NCBI GenBank assembly: GCA_020555865.1
Contig: JAJCJJ010000001.1
Location: 62,001-126,000, forward strand
DNA length: 64,000 bases
Origin: a bacterium 210917-DFI.7.65
GTDB lineage: Bacteria; Bacillota; Clostridia; Oscillospirales; Oscillospiraceae
Reading direction: 5' to 3'
The translations under genes and the position numbers were made by a program. The notes beneath the pieces were generated by a model, which worked only from the letters and a program-made list of their open reading frames with translations, was not told the origin of the DNA and made no database searches. Below are positions 53,470-63,364 of the stretch, one piece after another. How positions within the stretch are numbered: position 1 is the stretch's first letter; each line of letters starts with the position of its first letter.

Positions 53470-53940
53470 GTGCCCAGAAGAGGTAATGTCCCCAAGAGAG
53501 AAATTCTGCCCGATCCCATGTACAATTCTGTGCTGGTGACCAAGCTGGTCAATTCCATCATGCTGGATGGTAAGAAGGGCGTGGCGCAGAAGGTCGTTTA
53601 CGGTGCCTTCGATATCGTGAAGGAAAAGACCGAGAAAGATCCTCTGGAAGTGTTCACCCAGGCTATGGAAAACATTATGCCCAGCTTGGAGGTGAAGGCC
53701 CGCCGTGTCGGCGGCGCCACCTATCAGGTGCCCATGGAGGTTCGTCCCGAGCGCCGTCAGACCCTGGGTCTGCGCTGGCTGACCAATTATTCCCGCGCCC
53801 GCAGCGAGAAAACCATGAGAGAGCGCCTGGCAGGCGAGATCATGGATGCTGCCAACAACCTCGGCAGCGCCGTGAAGAAGCGTGAAGATACCCACAAGAT
53901 GGCAGAGGCCAACAAGGCTTTTGCACATTATCGTTGGTAA
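53470..53940 (+). CDS. rpsG: 30S ribosomal protein S7
   Basis: 156 residues from GTG 53470 ([16 protein letters not shown], the canonical S7 N-terminus), with GAAGGAGGG upstream; an in-frame ATG at 53377 is rejected because it adds an unrelated leader. 16S rRNA-binding primary assembly protein. The RNA-binding beta-hairpin and C-terminal helix ([18 protein letters not shown]) are complete. The gap of 147 bases after rpsL is longer than usual. 12 bases precede fusA. Confidence 0.97.
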   Translation: MPRRGNVPKREILPDPMYNSVLVTKLVNSIMLDGKKGVAQKVVYGAFDIVKEKTEKDPLEVFTQAMENIMPSLEVKARRVGGATYQVPMEVRPERRQTLGLRWLTNYSRARSEKTMRERLAGEIMDAANNLGSAVKKREDTHKMAEANKAFAHYRW

Positions 53941-53952
53941 GGGAGTAATCAT

Positions 53953-56055
53953 ATGCCGAGAAAAACAAAGCTCGAAAATATCAGAAATATCGGCATCATG
54001 GCGCACATTGATGCAGGTAAGACCACCACGACCGAGCGTATTTTGTATTACACCGGCGTGAACTACAAGATTGGCGAGACCCATGACGGTACCGCTACCA
54101 TGGACTGGATGGCACAGGAGCAGGAGCGCGGCATCACCATCACTTCCGCAGCAACTACCTGTTTCTGGCAGGGGTCCAAGGAGCAGTTTCCCCAGACCCG
54201 TATCAATATTATCGATACTCCGGGCCACGTGGATTTCACCGTTGAGGTGCAGCGCTCCCTGCGCGTGCTGGATGGTTCTGTAACTGTTATGTGCGCCAAG
54301 GGTGGCGTGGAACCCCAGTCGGAGACCGTTTGGCGTCAGGCTGACGAGTATAAGGTCCCCCGCATGATCTACGTCAACAAGATGGATATTATGGGCGCAG
54401 ACTTCTACAACGTGCTCGATATGATTGAGGACCGTCTGAAGTGCAATGCCGTGGCTATCCAGCTGCCCATCGGCAAGGAGTCCAGTTTCAAGGGCATCAT
54501 CGACCTGGTTGAGATGGACGCCGACATCTATTACGATGAAATGGGCAAGGATATGCGTGTCGAGCCGATTCCGGAAGATATGATGGATCTGGCTCAGGAA
54601 TACCGCGAAAAGCTGCTGGACGCCGTGTCCATGTTTGACGATGATATTATGGAGAAGTACATGGAGGGCGAGGAGATTCCCGCTGAGCAGATCCGTGCGG
54701 CAATCCGCAAGGCCACCTGCGCTGTGGAGATGATCCCGGTTGTGTGTGGTACTTCTTATAAGAATAAGGGCGTTCAGAAGCTGCTGGACGCAATCGTGGA
54801 TTATATGCCCTCCCCGCTGGATATCCCGGCTATTAAGGGCGTCAATCCGGACACTGATGAGGAGGACGAGCGTCATCCCGATGACAATGCTCCTTTCTCC
54901 GCACTGGCGTTCAAGATTGCGACTGACCCCTATGTGGGCCGTCTGTCTTATGTCCGCGTGTATTCCGGACATGTAAGCACCGGATCTTCTGTTCTGAACT
55001 CCACCAAGCGGCAGAAAGAGCGCATTGGACGTATTGTTCAGATGCACGCCAATCACCGTGAGGACATTGAGGAGATTTATGCCGGCGATATCGCCGCTGT
55101 GGTTGGCCTGAAGAACTCCACCACCGGTGATACGCTGTGTGATGAAAAAGCTCCGATCATCCTTGAGTCCATGAACTTCCCTGAGCCCGTGATTCGTGTG
55201 GCCATCGAACCCAAGACCAAAGCCGGTCAGGAGAAGATGGGCATTGCGCTGATGAAACTGGCGGAGGAAGACCCCACATTCAAGACCTACACTGATGAAG
55301 AAACCGGACAGACCATTATCGCCGGTATGGGCGAACTCCATCTGGAGATCATCGTGGACCGTCTGCTGCGCGAGTTCAAGGTGGAAGCCAACGTGGGCGC
55401 GCCCCAGGTTGCTTATAAGGAGACTGTCCGCAAAAAGGTGGATCAGGATACCAAGTACAAGCGTCAGAGCGGCGGTTCCGGTCAGTATGGTCACGTTAAG
55501 ATCATTCTGGAGCCGAACGAATCCGGCAAGGGCTATGAATTCGTCAATGCAGTCGTTGGCGGCAGCATTCCGAAGGAATTCATCCCTGCGGTGGACACTG
55601 GTATTCAGGGTGCCCTGCAGGCCGGCGTTGTGGCGGGCTATCCCGTGGTCGATGTAAAGGTTACGCTGTACGACGGCTCTTACCATGAGGTCGACTCCTC
55701 GGAAATGGCCTTTAAGATCGCTGGTTCCATGGCGTTTAAGGAAGCCATGCGGAAAGCGGATCCGGTATTGCTGGAGCCGATTATGAAAGTTACCGTTATT
55801 GCGCCCGATGATTATCTGGGCACGGTGATCGGTGACCTGACTGCCCGCCGCGGCCAGATCCTGGGTCAGGAAGCCCGTCCCGGCGCACAGCAGGTGGACG
55901 CGCTGGTGCCTCTGGCGAATATGTTTGGTTACGCTACCGATCTGCGTTCTTCTACGCAGGGCCGCGGCCAGTACACGATGGAGCCTCATAGTTACTGTGA
56001 GCTGCCTAAGAACCTGCAGGCCAAGATCATCGAAGAGCGCACCAAGGCAAATTGA
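53953..56055 (+). CDS. fusA: Elongation factor G
   Basis: 700 residues, start ATG 53953. GTPase that drives ribosomal translocation. G1 [12 protein letters not shown] (about 18-29), G2 [12 protein letters not shown]3 DTPGHVDF (about 87), G4 NKMD (about 141); domains II-V complete with GMGELHLEI (about 461). The full length and RGITI switch fit canonical EF-G1 rather than the EF-G2 or LepA paralogues. Member of the str operon. Confidence 0.98.
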   Translation: MPRKTKLENIRNIGIMAHIDAGKTTTTERILYYTGVNYKIGETHDGTATMDWMAQEQERGITITSAATTCFWQGSKEQFPQTRINIIDTPGHVDFTVEVQRSLRVLDGSVTVMCAKGGVEPQSETVWRQADEYKVPRMIYVNKMDIMGADFYNVLDMIEDRLKCNAVAIQLPIGKESSFKGIIDLVEMDADIYYDEMGKDMRVEPIPEDMMDLAQEYREKLLDAVSMFDDDIMEKYMEGEEIPAEQIRAAIRKATCAVEMIPVVCGTSYKNKGVQKLLDAIVDYMPSPLDIPAIKGVNPDTDEEDERHPDDNAPFSALAFKIATDPYVGRLSYVRVYSGHVSTGSSVLNSTKRQKERIGRIVQMHANHREDIEEIYAGDIAAVVGLKNSTTGDTLCDEKAPIILESMNFPEPVIRVAIEPKTKAGQEKMGIALMKLAEEDPTFKTYTDEETGQTIIAGMGELHLEIIVDRLLREFKVEANVGAPQVAYKETVRKKVDQDTKYKRQSGGSGQYGHVKIILEPNESGKGYEFVNAVVGGSIPKEFIPAVDTGIQGALQAGVVAGYPVVDVKVTLYDGSYHEVDSSEMAFKIAGSMAFKEAMRKADPVLLEPIMKVTVIAPDDYLGTVIGDLTARRGQILGQEARPGAQQVDALVPLANMFGYATDLRSSTQGRGQYTMEPHSYCELPKNLQAKIIEERTKAN

Positions 56056-56056
56056 T

Positions 56057-56078
56057 AAAAAAGCAATTGCTTTTTTAC
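56057..56078 (+). terminator. Weak hairpin with T-run between fusA and tuf
   Basis: AAAAAGCAATTGCTTTTTTA palindrome directly after the fusA stop. Short stem, so likely partial termination. Confidence 0.45.
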
Positions 56079-56152
56079 CCTATTTGTTGTACACTATCCG
56101 CATAATAGTAGTTTATGCGATCACATGAAATTGTTAAGGAGGATTTTCAACA

Positions 56153-57355
56153 ATGGCTAAACAGAAGTTTGAAAGAAGCAAACCCCATGTTAACATCGGC
56201 ACCATCGGTCACGTCGACCATGGCAAGACCACTCTGACCGCTGCCATCACCAAGTGGCTGGCACTGCAGGGCAAGGCTGATTTTGAAGATTACAGCTCCA
56301 TCGATAAGGCTCCCGAAGAGCGCGAGCGCGGTATCACCATCAACACCGCTCATGTCGAGTATGAGACTGAAGCGCGCCACTATGCTCACGTGGACTGCCC
56401 GGGCCATGCCGACTACATTAAGAACATGATCACCGGCGCTGCTCAGATGGATGGCGCTATCCTGGTCATTGCTGCAACTGACGGCCCCATGGCTCAGACC
56501 AAAGAGCACATTCTGCTGGCCCGTCAGGTGGGCGTGCCCGCTATGGTCGTTTTCTTGAACAAGGCTGACTTGGTGGACGATGAGGAACTGCTGGAGCTGG
56601 TTGAGATGGAAGTCCGCGAGACCCTGTCCAGCTATGAGTTCCCCGGCGACGATATTCCGATCATCAAGGGCAGCGCACTGCAGGCTCTGGTGTCTGAGTC
56701 CAACGATCCCAATGCTCCTGAGTATGCATGCATCAAGGAGCTGATGGACGCTGTTGACTCCTATATCCCCACTCCTGATCGTAAGGCGGATCAGCCCTTC
56801 CTGATGCCCGTTGAGGACGTCTTCACCATCTCCGGCCGCGGCACCGTGGCGACCGGCCGTGTGGAGCGTGGCCAGCTGAAGGCAGGCGAGGAAGTTGAAA
56901 TCGTCGGCCTGACCGAGGAGAAGAAGAAGACCGTCGTCACCTCCATGGAAATGTTCCACAAGACTCTGGATTATGTTGAGGCTGGCGATAACGCTGGCTG
57001 CCTGCTGCGTGGCGTTGATCGTAACGGCATTGAGCGTGGTCAGGTTCTGTCCAAGCCCGGCTCCATCCATCCTTACACCAAGTTCACCGGTCAGGTGTAC
57101 GTGCTGAGCAAGGATGAAGGCGGCCGTCATACCCCCTTCTTCAACAACTATCGTCCTCAGTTCTACTTCCGTACCACTGACGTTACCGGCACCATCACCC
57201 TGCCCGAGGGCACCGAGATGTGCATGCCCGGCGATAACGTGGACATGAAGGTTGAGCTGATCACCCCCATCGCCATTGAGAAGGGCCTGCGTTTCGCTAT
57301 CCGCGAGGGCGGCCGTACCGTTGGCTCCGGCGTGGTCATCGAAGTTCAGGACTAA
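56153..57355 (+). CDS. tuf: Elongation factor Tu
   Basis: 400 residues, AAGGAGGA upstream. Delivers aminoacyl-tRNA to the ribosome. [10 protein letters not shown] (about 18-27), [33 protein letters not shown] and domain 2/3 blocks are intact. The gap of 97 bases after fusA holds a small hairpin with T-run (AAAAAGCAATTGCTTTTT near 56058) that may attenuate read-through. A strong terminator follows. Confidence 0.98.
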   Translation: MAKQKFERSKPHVNIGTIGHVDHGKTTLTAAITKWLALQGKADFEDYSSIDKAPEERERGITINTAHVEYETEARHYAHVDCPGHADYIKNMITGAAQMDGAILVIAATDGPMAQTKEHILLARQVGVPAMVVFLNKADLVDDEELLELVEMEVRETLSSYEFPGDDIPIIKGSALQALVSESNDPNAPEYACIKELMDAVDSYIPTPDRKADQPFLMPVEDVFTISGRGTVATGRVERGQLKAGEEVEIVGLTEEKKKTVVTSMEMFHKTLDYVEAGDNAGCLLRGVDRNGIERGQVLSKPGSIHPYTKFTGQVYVLSKDEGGRHTPFFNNYRPQFYFRTTDVTGTITLPEGTEMCMPGDNVDMKVELITPIAIEKGLRFAIREGGRTVGSGVVIEVQD

Positions 57356-57374
57356 GTTTCAGCCATGTGTAGTC

Positions 57375-57414
57375 GAGCAGCGGAATCCTCTTGGGATTCC
57401 GCTGCTCTTTTTTT
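57375..57414 (+). terminator. Terminator of tuf
   Basis: GAGCAGCGGAATCC-TCTTG-GGATTCCGCTGCTC followed by seven T residues. Confidence 0.92.
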
Positions 57415-57559
57415 GTTTCCGTTGCAACTGCCGCATTGTTCGAGGAGAGACAGGACGAAACTGCGTTATGACAGCACAGCGGATCCATCGCCGTTTTTGA
57501 TGCTGCCGCGCTGCAGGGTTTGGGGCGGCGATATTGAAGCTGCGCACAGTAAAAAACGC

Positions 57560-57614
57560 AAAAAAAGCCATACCCCGGCACAAGAAATGTTGTGCGCCGG
57601 GGTATGGCTTTTTT
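57560..57614 (-). terminator. Terminator of the DUF4830 gene
   Basis: Read leftwards, AAAAAAGCCATACCCCGGC and complement form a long stem ending in T-runs, just beyond the gene's stop. It is bidirectional in form. Confidence 0.85.
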
Positions 57615-57629
57615 GCGTGTCATTCCGAT

Positions 57630-58103
57630 TCAGGGACTGCGCAGTGACGCGATGAAGCCGTTTTCACCCGATGCAGTCAGGTCGCCGGCCACTACAGTAT
57701 CGCCGCACAGATACAGATTGGCCAGCACGGTACCTTCGTAGTCAGGATAGTTGGATACCCGATAGGTGTAGCGTTTTGCCTGCTGGCCACAGTAGGGGGT
57801 CAGGTCCATGCCGTTTTCCATCTGCAGCTCGTTGTAGGAGAGGTAGGCCTCGTCGAGTGTCTCCGGAAACGTCAAATCCAGTGTTTCAACCGCTGACGGT
57901 TCCACTTCCCAGCCCCAACCGGCCAGATAGGCTACCCGTTGCGCGTTGTCACTGACGGAAGCGGGACTGGGCGGGCCGCCGGTATTTTTTTCAAACGCGT
58001 GTCCTGCGGTGAAGATTACAGCGCACAAAAGTACGCCGCCGGCTAAAACGCCGGCCACTGCCTTGGTTTTTGTTAGCTTTGTCGTCATAATAAACAAGTC
58101 CAT
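57630..58103 (-). CDS. DUF4830 membrane-anchored protein
   Basis: 157 residues from ATG 58103 (AAGGG six bases upstream; GTG 58106 or a downstream ATG are alternatives). One N-terminal membrane helix (about 14-35), a Pro/Ser linker, and a C-terminal domain with RVAYLAGWGWEVEP, YCGQQAKRYTYRV, NLYLCGDTVVAGD and GENGFIASL, which matches the DUF4830 family of Clostridia. Function unknown, probably extracytoplasmic. Solitary gene, divergent from the pseudouridine synthase. Confidence 0.8.
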   Translation of the reverse strand: MDLFIMTTKLTKTKAVAGVLAGGVLLCAVIFTAGHAFEKNTGGPPSPASVSDNAQRVAYLAGWGWEVEPSAVETLDLTFPETLDEAYLSYNELQMENGMDLTPYCGQQAKRYTYRVSNYPDYEGTVLANLYLCGDTVVAGDLTASGENGFIASLRSP

Positions 58104-58200
58104 CACATCCCTTGTGAAGGGATTCTATTCCGCCGGAGGCGAAAGTATGATACAATATTCCGGCAAGGAAAACAGAACACAAGAAAAAGGAGATAAAAAG

Positions 58201-58923
58201 ATGGCACAGATGCGGCTTGACAAATTGCTTTCCTCCACTGGACGTTGGTCCCGCCGGGAAGTGAAGCAGCTGGTCCGGGAGGGACGGGTTCTGGCCGACG
58301 GCCGGCCGGCGGTGGCCGCCGATGACAAATATGACCCGGAACATACGGTGCTCCAGGTAGACGGTGAACGGCTCTCTTTTTCCGAACACTGCTATGTAAT
58401 GCTGCATAAGCCGACGGGCGTCCTGTCGGCAACGGAGGATCGCTGTACACCTACCGTGCTGGATTTGCTGCCGCTGGAGCTGCAGAAGCGGGAACTGTTC
58501 CCTGTGGGACGTTTGGACAAAGATACCGAGGGACTGCTGCTGCTGACAGACGACGGCCCACTGGCGCACCGCCTTCTTTCGCCTCGCCGCCATGTGGACA
58601 AAGTATATTATGCCCGGCTGGATGGAGTGCTGACAGAAGCGGACTGCGCAGCCTTTGCTGACGGTCTTGTGTTGGAGGATGGATATCGCTGCCTTCCGGC
58701 GCAGCTGAGACTTCTCGCTGATGATGGTGGGCGGAGCGAGGTTTTGATCACGCTGCACGAGGGGAAATTCCATCAGGTCAAACGAATGGCCGCCAGATGC
58801 GGCGCGCCGGTTTTGTATCTAAAACGGCTTTCCATGGGGCCTTTGCGCCTGGATCCGGCTTTGGAGTGCGGAAAGTGGCGATATTTAACAAAGGAAGAGA
58901 AGGAATCACTCCTGCTGCTTTAA
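58201..58923 (+). CDS. rsuA: RsuA/RluF-type rRNA pseudouridine synthase
   Basis: 240 residues from ATG 58201 (AAAAGGAG upstream). N-terminal S4 RNA-binding domain (about 1-55, RLDKLLSSTGRWSRREVKQL), then the pseudouridine synthase domain: catalytic GRLDKDTEGLLLLTDDG (about 101-117, Asp), KVYYARLDG and GKFHQVKRMAARCG (about 186-199). Predicted to modify 16S rRNA (RsuA) or 23S rRNA (RluB/F); the exact target is not decidable by eye. Single-gene unit. Confidence 0.9.
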   Translation: MAQMRLDKLLSSTGRWSRREVKQLVREGRVLADGRPAVAADDKYDPEHTVLQVDGERLSFSEHCYVMLHKPTGVLSATEDRCTPTVLDLLPLELQKRELFPVGRLDKDTEGLLLLTDDGPLAHRLLSPRRHVDKVYYARLDGVLTEADCAAFADGLVLEDGYRCLPAQLRLLADDGGRSEVLITLHEGKFHQVKRMAARCGAPVLYLKRLSMGPLRLDPALECGKWRYLTKEEKESLLLL

Positions 58924-59002
58924 TCAATGGAAGTAAACTGTAGAAAGTACAGCAAAATCATCAAAAATAAAATGGAAATTTGGTGAAAATAGAAGAAAAG
59001 TA

Positions 59003-59031
59003 TTGCAATATGTCAATAATTCCGCTATAAT
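59003..59031 (+). promoter_or_regulatory. Putative sigma-A promoter for the CdaR-like gene
   Basis: TTGCAA, 17-base spacer, TATAAT, about 95 bases before the start codon. Confidence 0.6.
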
Positions 59032-59125
59032 ATAAGAAATTTACTTGGCAGATTGCATAATAGCAAATTGCACAAAGCTAATCTGCACGCCTTTCGAGAA
59101 AGAATGATGGGAGTGTGACAGTGGG

Positions 59126-60211
59126 ATGTCCGGGAGAATTTTTCAGAACGTGGTCCTGCAGCTGAAGGAAACAACGGATAAGGTCATCGGGGTGATTGAC
59201 ACAGAGGGGACGGTGGTGGCCTGCAGCGAGTTATCCGGGATCGGAAAAAAATGGCCAGAATATGTCCCGGCCATCAATTCGGCGGAAGGAGCCGCCATCG
59301 TGCTGGACGGAAAGACGTTTAAAGCGTTGGCTGGCTGGGGCGCGCGGTTTGATTACGCCGTGTTTGCCAGTGGGGAGGACAGCATCAGCCGCACTGTGTG
59401 CTCCATGGCCACTGTGGCACTGAATACCGCAAAGGCGCACTATGAGGAAAAGCACGACAAGGGGTCTTTTGTCAAGAATATTATCTCGGATAATATCCTG
59501 TTGGGGGATATTTATGTGCGGGCGAAAGAACTGCATGTGACCACTGAGGTGCCGCGCGGCGTTTTTGTGCTGCGCCAGCTGGACAAGTCTGATTCCTCTC
59601 TGATCGACCAGGTGCAGAGCCTGTTCCCAGACCGGCAGAACGATTTTGTGCTGAACATCGGCGAGGCGGATGTGGCGCTCATCAAGCAGCTGAGCGAAGG
59701 TGCCGGAGAAAATGAGCTGGACAAGATCGCTGCGCAGATCGACGACACAGTGAACCACGGCAACCGCGTGATGATCGGCATCGGAACAGTTGCCAGCCAC
59801 CTGCGCGATCTGGCCAAATCCTATAAGGAAGCGCAGATTGCTATTGAAGTGGGAAAGGTCTTTGACACCGAGCGCCGGGTTATCAATTATGAAAACCTGG
59901 GCATCGGACGGTTGATCTACCAGCTGCCTACGACGCTGTGCGAGATGTTTCTCCAGGAAGTGTTCAAGAAAAATCCCATTGATACACTGGATCAGGAAAC
60001 CCTGTTCACCATTAACAAGTTCTTTGAGAATAACCTGAACGTGTCGGAAACGGCTCGTAAACTGTTTGTGCACCGCAATACTCTGGTCTACCGGCTGGAG
60101 AAAATCAAAAAGCTTACTGGCCTTGACCTGCGTGAATTTGACGATGCCATCACGTTCAAGGTGGCGCTGATGGTCAAGAAATATCTCACATCCCGCGGCA
60201 TTGAAGCATAA
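59126..60211 (+). CDS. CdaR/PucR-family transcriptional regulator
   Basis: 361 residues from ATG 59126 (GGGAG 12 bases upstream, weak spacing). N-terminal half (about 1-130, FQNVVLQLKETTDKVIGVID) resembles the CdaR sugar-diacid/PAS-like sensor segment; the middle (about 140-270) is a GGDEF-like domain of PucR/CdaR regulators (VMIGIGTVASHLRDLAKSYKEAQ). The C-terminal PucR-type HTH is at about 290-350 (NLNVSETARKLFVHRNTLVYRLEKI). Effector unknown. It lies just upstream of ftsE, in the same direction, with 46 bases between. Confidence 0.85.
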   Translation: MSGRIFQNVVLQLKETTDKVIGVIDTEGTVVACSELSGIGKKWPEYVPAINSAEGAAIVLDGKTFKALAGWGARFDYAVFASGEDSISRTVCSMATVALNTAKAHYEEKHDKGSFVKNIISDNILLGDIYVRAKELHVTTEVPRGVFVLRQLDKSDSSLIDQVQSLFPDRQNDFVLNIGEADVALIKQLSEGAGENELDKIAAQIDDTVNHGNRVMIGIGTVASHLRDLAKSYKEAQIAIEVGKVFDTERRVINYENLGIGRLIYQLPTTLCEMFLQEVFKKNPIDTLDQETLFTINKFFENNLNVSETARKLFVHRNTLVYRLEKIKKLTGLDLREFDDAITFKVALMVKKYLTSRGIEA

Positions 60212-60257
60212 ACAGTTGTTCCGGGCGCTGATCATGTAAGGAAAGGTTGAAAACAGC

Positions 60258-60959
60258 ATGATTCGATTAAAAGACGTTGAGAAGTGCTATGCCAACGGCG
60301 CAAAAGCCATCAATGGCATATCGCTGGAGATTGAGGATGGCGAATTCGTCTTTCTGGTGGGGCCTTCCGGCTCGGGAAAGTCGACCATCATCAAAATGCT
60401 CACCGGCGAAATCGGTCCCACGGCGGGACGGATCATGATCAACGGCTATAATATGACCAATATTTCATCCCGGCAGGTGCCCTATATGCGCCGCACCATT
60501 GGCGTGATTTTTCAGGATTTCCGCCTGCTGGAGAAAAAAAACGTATATGAGAATATGGTGTTTGCCATGCGTGCGGTAGGGGCGCCGCTGGGCGAGATCA
60601 AGCGCCGCATCCCCTATGTGCTGGAGTTGGTGGGACTGGAGAACAAGACCCGCCGCCTGCCGGGAGAGCTTTCCGGCGGTGAACAGCAGCGTGTGGCTAT
60701 TGCCCGTGCCCTTGTCAACAATCCTGAAACCATCATTGCCGACGAGCCGACGGGCAATCTGGATCCGGAGCGTTCTTTTGAAATCATGTCGCTGCTGGAG
60801 CGCATCAACGATCTGGGTACCACCATGCTGGTAGTTACCCATGAAAAAGACTTGGTCAATCGCTTTTCCAAGCGCGTGATTGCGCTGGAAAAGGGGCAGA
60901 TTGTCAGCGACCATCGGGGCGCTTATTACGATACGAGCAAAGGGACTGCACTATCATGA
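60258..60959 (+). CDS. ftsE: Cell-division ATPase FtsE
   Basis: 233 residues. ABC ATPase of the FtsEX complex that controls septal murein hydrolases. Walker A GPSGSGKST (about 36-44), Q-loop FQDFRLL, signature LSGGEQQR (about 141-148), Walker B IIADEPTGNLD (about 160-170) and switch His. Start ATG with GGAAAGG upstream. The stop overlaps the ftsX start by four bases (ATGA). Order ftsE-ftsX-small protein-M23 peptidase matches FtsEX driving an extracellular hydrolase. Confidence 0.96.
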   Translation: MIRLKDVEKCYANGAKAINGISLEIEDGEFVFLVGPSGSGKSTIIKMLTGEIGPTAGRIMINGYNMTNISSRQVPYMRRTIGVIFQDFRLLEKKNVYENMVFAMRAVGAPLGEIKRRIPYVLELVGLENKTRRLPGELSGGEQQRVAIARALVNNPETIIADEPTGNLDPERSFEIMSLLERINDLGTTMLVVTHEKDLVNRFSKRVIALEKGQIVSDHRGAYYDTSKGTALS

Positions 60960-61846
60960 AAAAGCACGATTTTCAATATTTTTTCCATGAGGGCATCTCC
61001 AATATGTTCTCTCACGGCTTTATGTCGTTTGCAACGGTAGGCATCACCATTGCGTGTTTGCTGATCATGGGCACTTTTTCCCTGGTGTCGCTGAATGCCA
61101 ACGCGAATCTGCAGAGCCTGCAGGATCAGAGCGTGATTCTCGCCTTTGTGGATGAATCCTATACCGAAGCGGAAGCAAAAGCGCTTCAGCCGCAGATAGA
61201 ACGGATTTCCAATGTGGCGTCCGTTGACTTTATCGGCAAGGAAGAAGCCATGGAAACCTATGTGGACGAATATCTGGAAGACGAGAGCCTGGCAGAGGAT
61301 ATCACCCCTGAAATTTTCCGTGACCGCTTCAGTATCCATCTGGAAGAACTGGAGTCCATGACAGAGACTGCGGACGCTATCGGCCAAATCGAGGGTATTG
61401 CCAAAGTGCGGGCCGACGAGGATCTTTCCAAAGGGTTTTTGACCGTCAGTCAGATTGCTGCGGTGGTGTGCATCACATTAATTGTGGTTTTGCTGGTGGT
61501 GTCGCTGTTTATTATGTCCAACACCATCAAACTGACCACCTTTGACCGTAAGGACGAGATCGCCATTATGAAAATGGTGGGCGCGACAGACGGGTTCATC
61601 CGCTGGCCCTTTGTCTATGAGGGATTGCTGCTGGGATGCTTCAGCGCCGTCATTGCTTTTTTCCTGCAATGGGGCCTGTATGTGGGCATTTCTGCAGGGA
61701 TCGGCGCTTCGGATACACTGCAGCTGTTGGACATTCTCCCATTCACGGAGCTGTGGGCGCCCGTGTTGGGGATCTTTGTCCTGGTAGGCCTGCTGGTGGG
61801 TATTGTGGGAAGCCTGATGGCGATTCGCAAATTTCTGCGGGTATAA
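60956..61846 (+). CDS. ftsX: Cell-division permease FtsX
   Basis: 296 residues with four membrane helices (about 20-45, 170-195, 220-250, 265-290) and a large outside domain between the first two (about 50-165) that contacts hydrolase partners. FtsX features: SNMFSHGFMSFATVGITI near the N-terminus and KLTTFDRKDEIAIMKMVGAT after the second helix. Forms a complex with FtsE (4-base overlap). Confidence 0.95.
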   Translation: MKKHDFQYFFHEGISNMFSHGFMSFATVGITIACLLIMGTFSLVSLNANANLQSLQDQSVILAFVDESYTEAEAKALQPQIERISNVASVDFIGKEEAMETYVDEYLEDESLAEDITPEIFRDRFSIHLEELESMTETADAIGQIEGIAKVRADEDLSKGFLTVSQIAAVVCITLIVVLLVVSLFIMSNTIKLTTFDRKDEIAIMKMVGATDGFIRWPFVYEGLLLGCFSAVIAFFLQWGLYVGISAGIGASDTLQLLDILPFTELWAPVLGIFVLVGLLVGIVGSLMAIRKFLRV

Positions 61847-61924
61847 GAAACATGCCGTTTGCAGCCTGCGGTGCTGCAGAGGCGCGGGAAAGAGGAAACA
61901 CAGGATAATGGAAGGAGCGATTTC

Positions 61925-62065
61925 ATGAGTACGATGCATGGACCAAGAAAAGACAAAAAAAGCCGCGAGGAAAACTATCAGATGTTTTTCAAGTGCGCTA
62001 TTGCATTGGGCATTTTAATTACATTGTCTGTGATTGCACAGATTGCAACGGGAGGCTTGGGATGA
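61925..62065 (+). CDS. 46-residue single-pass membrane protein
   Basis: Start ATG 61925 with AAGGAG upstream. A charged N-terminus (RKDKKSREEN) and one hydrophobic helix (about 22-44, FKCAIALGILITLSVIAQIA). Its stop overlaps the next gene's ATG by four bases (ATGA), so translation is coupled. Small size and a place between ftsX and the M23 peptidase suggest an accessory to the FtsEX module. No family recognised. Confidence 0.6.
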   Translation: MSTMHGPRKDKKSREENYQMFFKCAIALGILITLSVIAQIATGGLG

Positions 62066-63312
62066 ACACGCACATGCCCTCAGCCCTGCGCCGTGCCGCC
62101 TGCGTGTTCTTGGCGGCGCTGCTGTGCCTGTCCTTTATGGCGCCGACGGTAGCGGAAGCCGCTGTGACGCAGGCCGACATTGACGCGCTGAAAAAAGAGG
62201 CGTCGAGCCTCAGCAGCAAAAAATCGGAATTAAAGAATCAGTTGTCTGCGCTGAGTGAGGACAAAGACGAAGCGATGAAAAAGAAAGACCTGCTCGATGA
62301 GCAGTGTGCTGTAATTCAAGAGGAGATCGACAACGTCAACGCACAGATCAGCCAATATGAAACGCTGATCGCGCAGACGGAGCAGCAGATCAGCGAGACG
62401 GAAGAAAAAGAGCAGGCTCAGTATGAGCTGTTTTGCCGGCGGGTGCGGGCCATGGAAGAAAACGGAACGGTATCCTATTGGGAAGTTATCTTCAAGGCCA
62501 CCAGCTTTGCCGATCTGCTCAGCCGCATCGATTTTATCAATGAAATCATGGATTACGATGAGCGCGTGATTCAGGATCTGAAAGACCTGCAGGCACAGCT
62601 GGCCGAGGAAAAATCGGCGCTGGAGGAGTCCAAGGCGGCGCAGGAGGAAGCTAAGCAGGAACTGAGCAGCCGTAAAGCGGAACTGCAGGCGCAGCTGGAC
62701 GAGGCCATTGCCCTGATGAAGAAGATCCAGTCGCAGAGCGATGTTTACCAGGATACGCTGGATGCGCTGGCTCAGGAAGAGGATGAAATCCAGGCCCAGA
62801 TTGTGAAAAAGTCTCAGGAACTGGCGGCTCAGCAGGCTGCGGGCAACAATACATCCGGCGGCAACGCATCCACCGGTGTAGTCACTTCCTGGATGGGCAG
62901 CGGCGGCTATATGTGGCCGGAGAAGGCCAGCAAGAAGATCAATTCTCCTTTTGGCTCGCGATCCTCCCCTGGCGGTATTGGCTCAACGAACCACAAGGGC
63001 GTGGACATTGGCGGTGTGGGCTACACCACACAGGTGCTGGCGTCCAAGGCGGGTACGGTCATTGTTTCCCAGCGCAGCAGATCCTATGGTGAATATGTAG
63101 TAGTCAGCCACGGAAGCGGAAATACGACGCTCTATGCCCATATGAGCAAGCGCCTGGTCAGCGCTGGACAGAAGGTGCAGCAGGGTCAGGTGCTGGGTAT
63201 CACCGGCTCTACAGGAAATTCCACCGGACCGCACCTCCATTTTGAGATTACGGAGGGCGGAATCCGGGTTGATCCCCTGCAATATCTGACGGGCTACGTC
63301 AAGAACTGGTAA
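62062..63312 (+). CDS. Secreted coiled-coil M23 peptidase (EnvC/NlpD-like murein hydrolase)
   Basis: 416 residues from ATG 62062 (GGAGG upstream). Signal peptide (about 1-34, ending VAEAA). Long coiled coil (about 40-260, e.g. KSELKNQLSALSEDKDEAMK), a linker, and a C-terminal LytM/M23 domain: NHKGVDIGG (first His and Asp ligands), HGSGNTTLYAHM and GPHLHFEI (His-x-His). All metal ligands appear present, so unlike EnvC it may be an active endopeptidase, resembling CwlO/PcsB-class hydrolases governed by FtsEX. Adjacent to ftsEX, which supports this. Confidence 0.93.
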   Translation: MNTHMPSALRRAACVFLAALLCLSFMAPTVAEAAVTQADIDALKKEASSLSSKKSELKNQLSALSEDKDEAMKKKDLLDEQCAVIQEEIDNVNAQISQYETLIAQTEQQISETEEKEQAQYELFCRRVRAMEENGTVSYWEVIFKATSFADLLSRIDFINEIMDYDERVIQDLKDLQAQLAEEKSALEESKAAQEEAKQELSSRKAELQAQLDEAIALMKKIQSQSDVYQDTLDALAQEEDEIQAQIVKKSQELAAQQAAGNNTSGGNASTGVVTSWMGSGGYMWPEKASKKINSPFGSRSSPGGIGSTNHKGVDIGGVGYTTQVLASKAGTVIVSQRSRSYGEYVVVSHGSGNTTLYAHMSKRLVSAGQKVQQGQVLGITGSTGNSTGPHLHFEITEGGIRVDPLQYLTGYVKNW

Positions 63313-63326
63313 AAGCATAAAGTGGG

Positions 63327-63364
63327 CCCCTTCCGTCATAAGCTATGGCGGGAGGGGATGCTTT
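63327..63364 (+). promoter_or_regulatory. Hairpin covering the ribosome site of the next gene
   Basis: CCCCTTCCGTCAT pairs with ATGGCGGGAGGGG (two G-U pairs in RNA), loop AAGCT, followed by a T-rich stretch. It can act as a terminator for the M23 gene and also hides the GGGAGGGG ribosome site of the gene starting at 63365. Confidence 0.5.

Noticed and set aside
53332..55989. 885-codon open frame antisense to rpsG/fusA
   Set aside because: Shadow of strongly biased codons; spans two certain genes on the other strand.
57365..57655. 96-codon ORF after tuf
   Set aside because: Covers two terminators and has no ribosome site.
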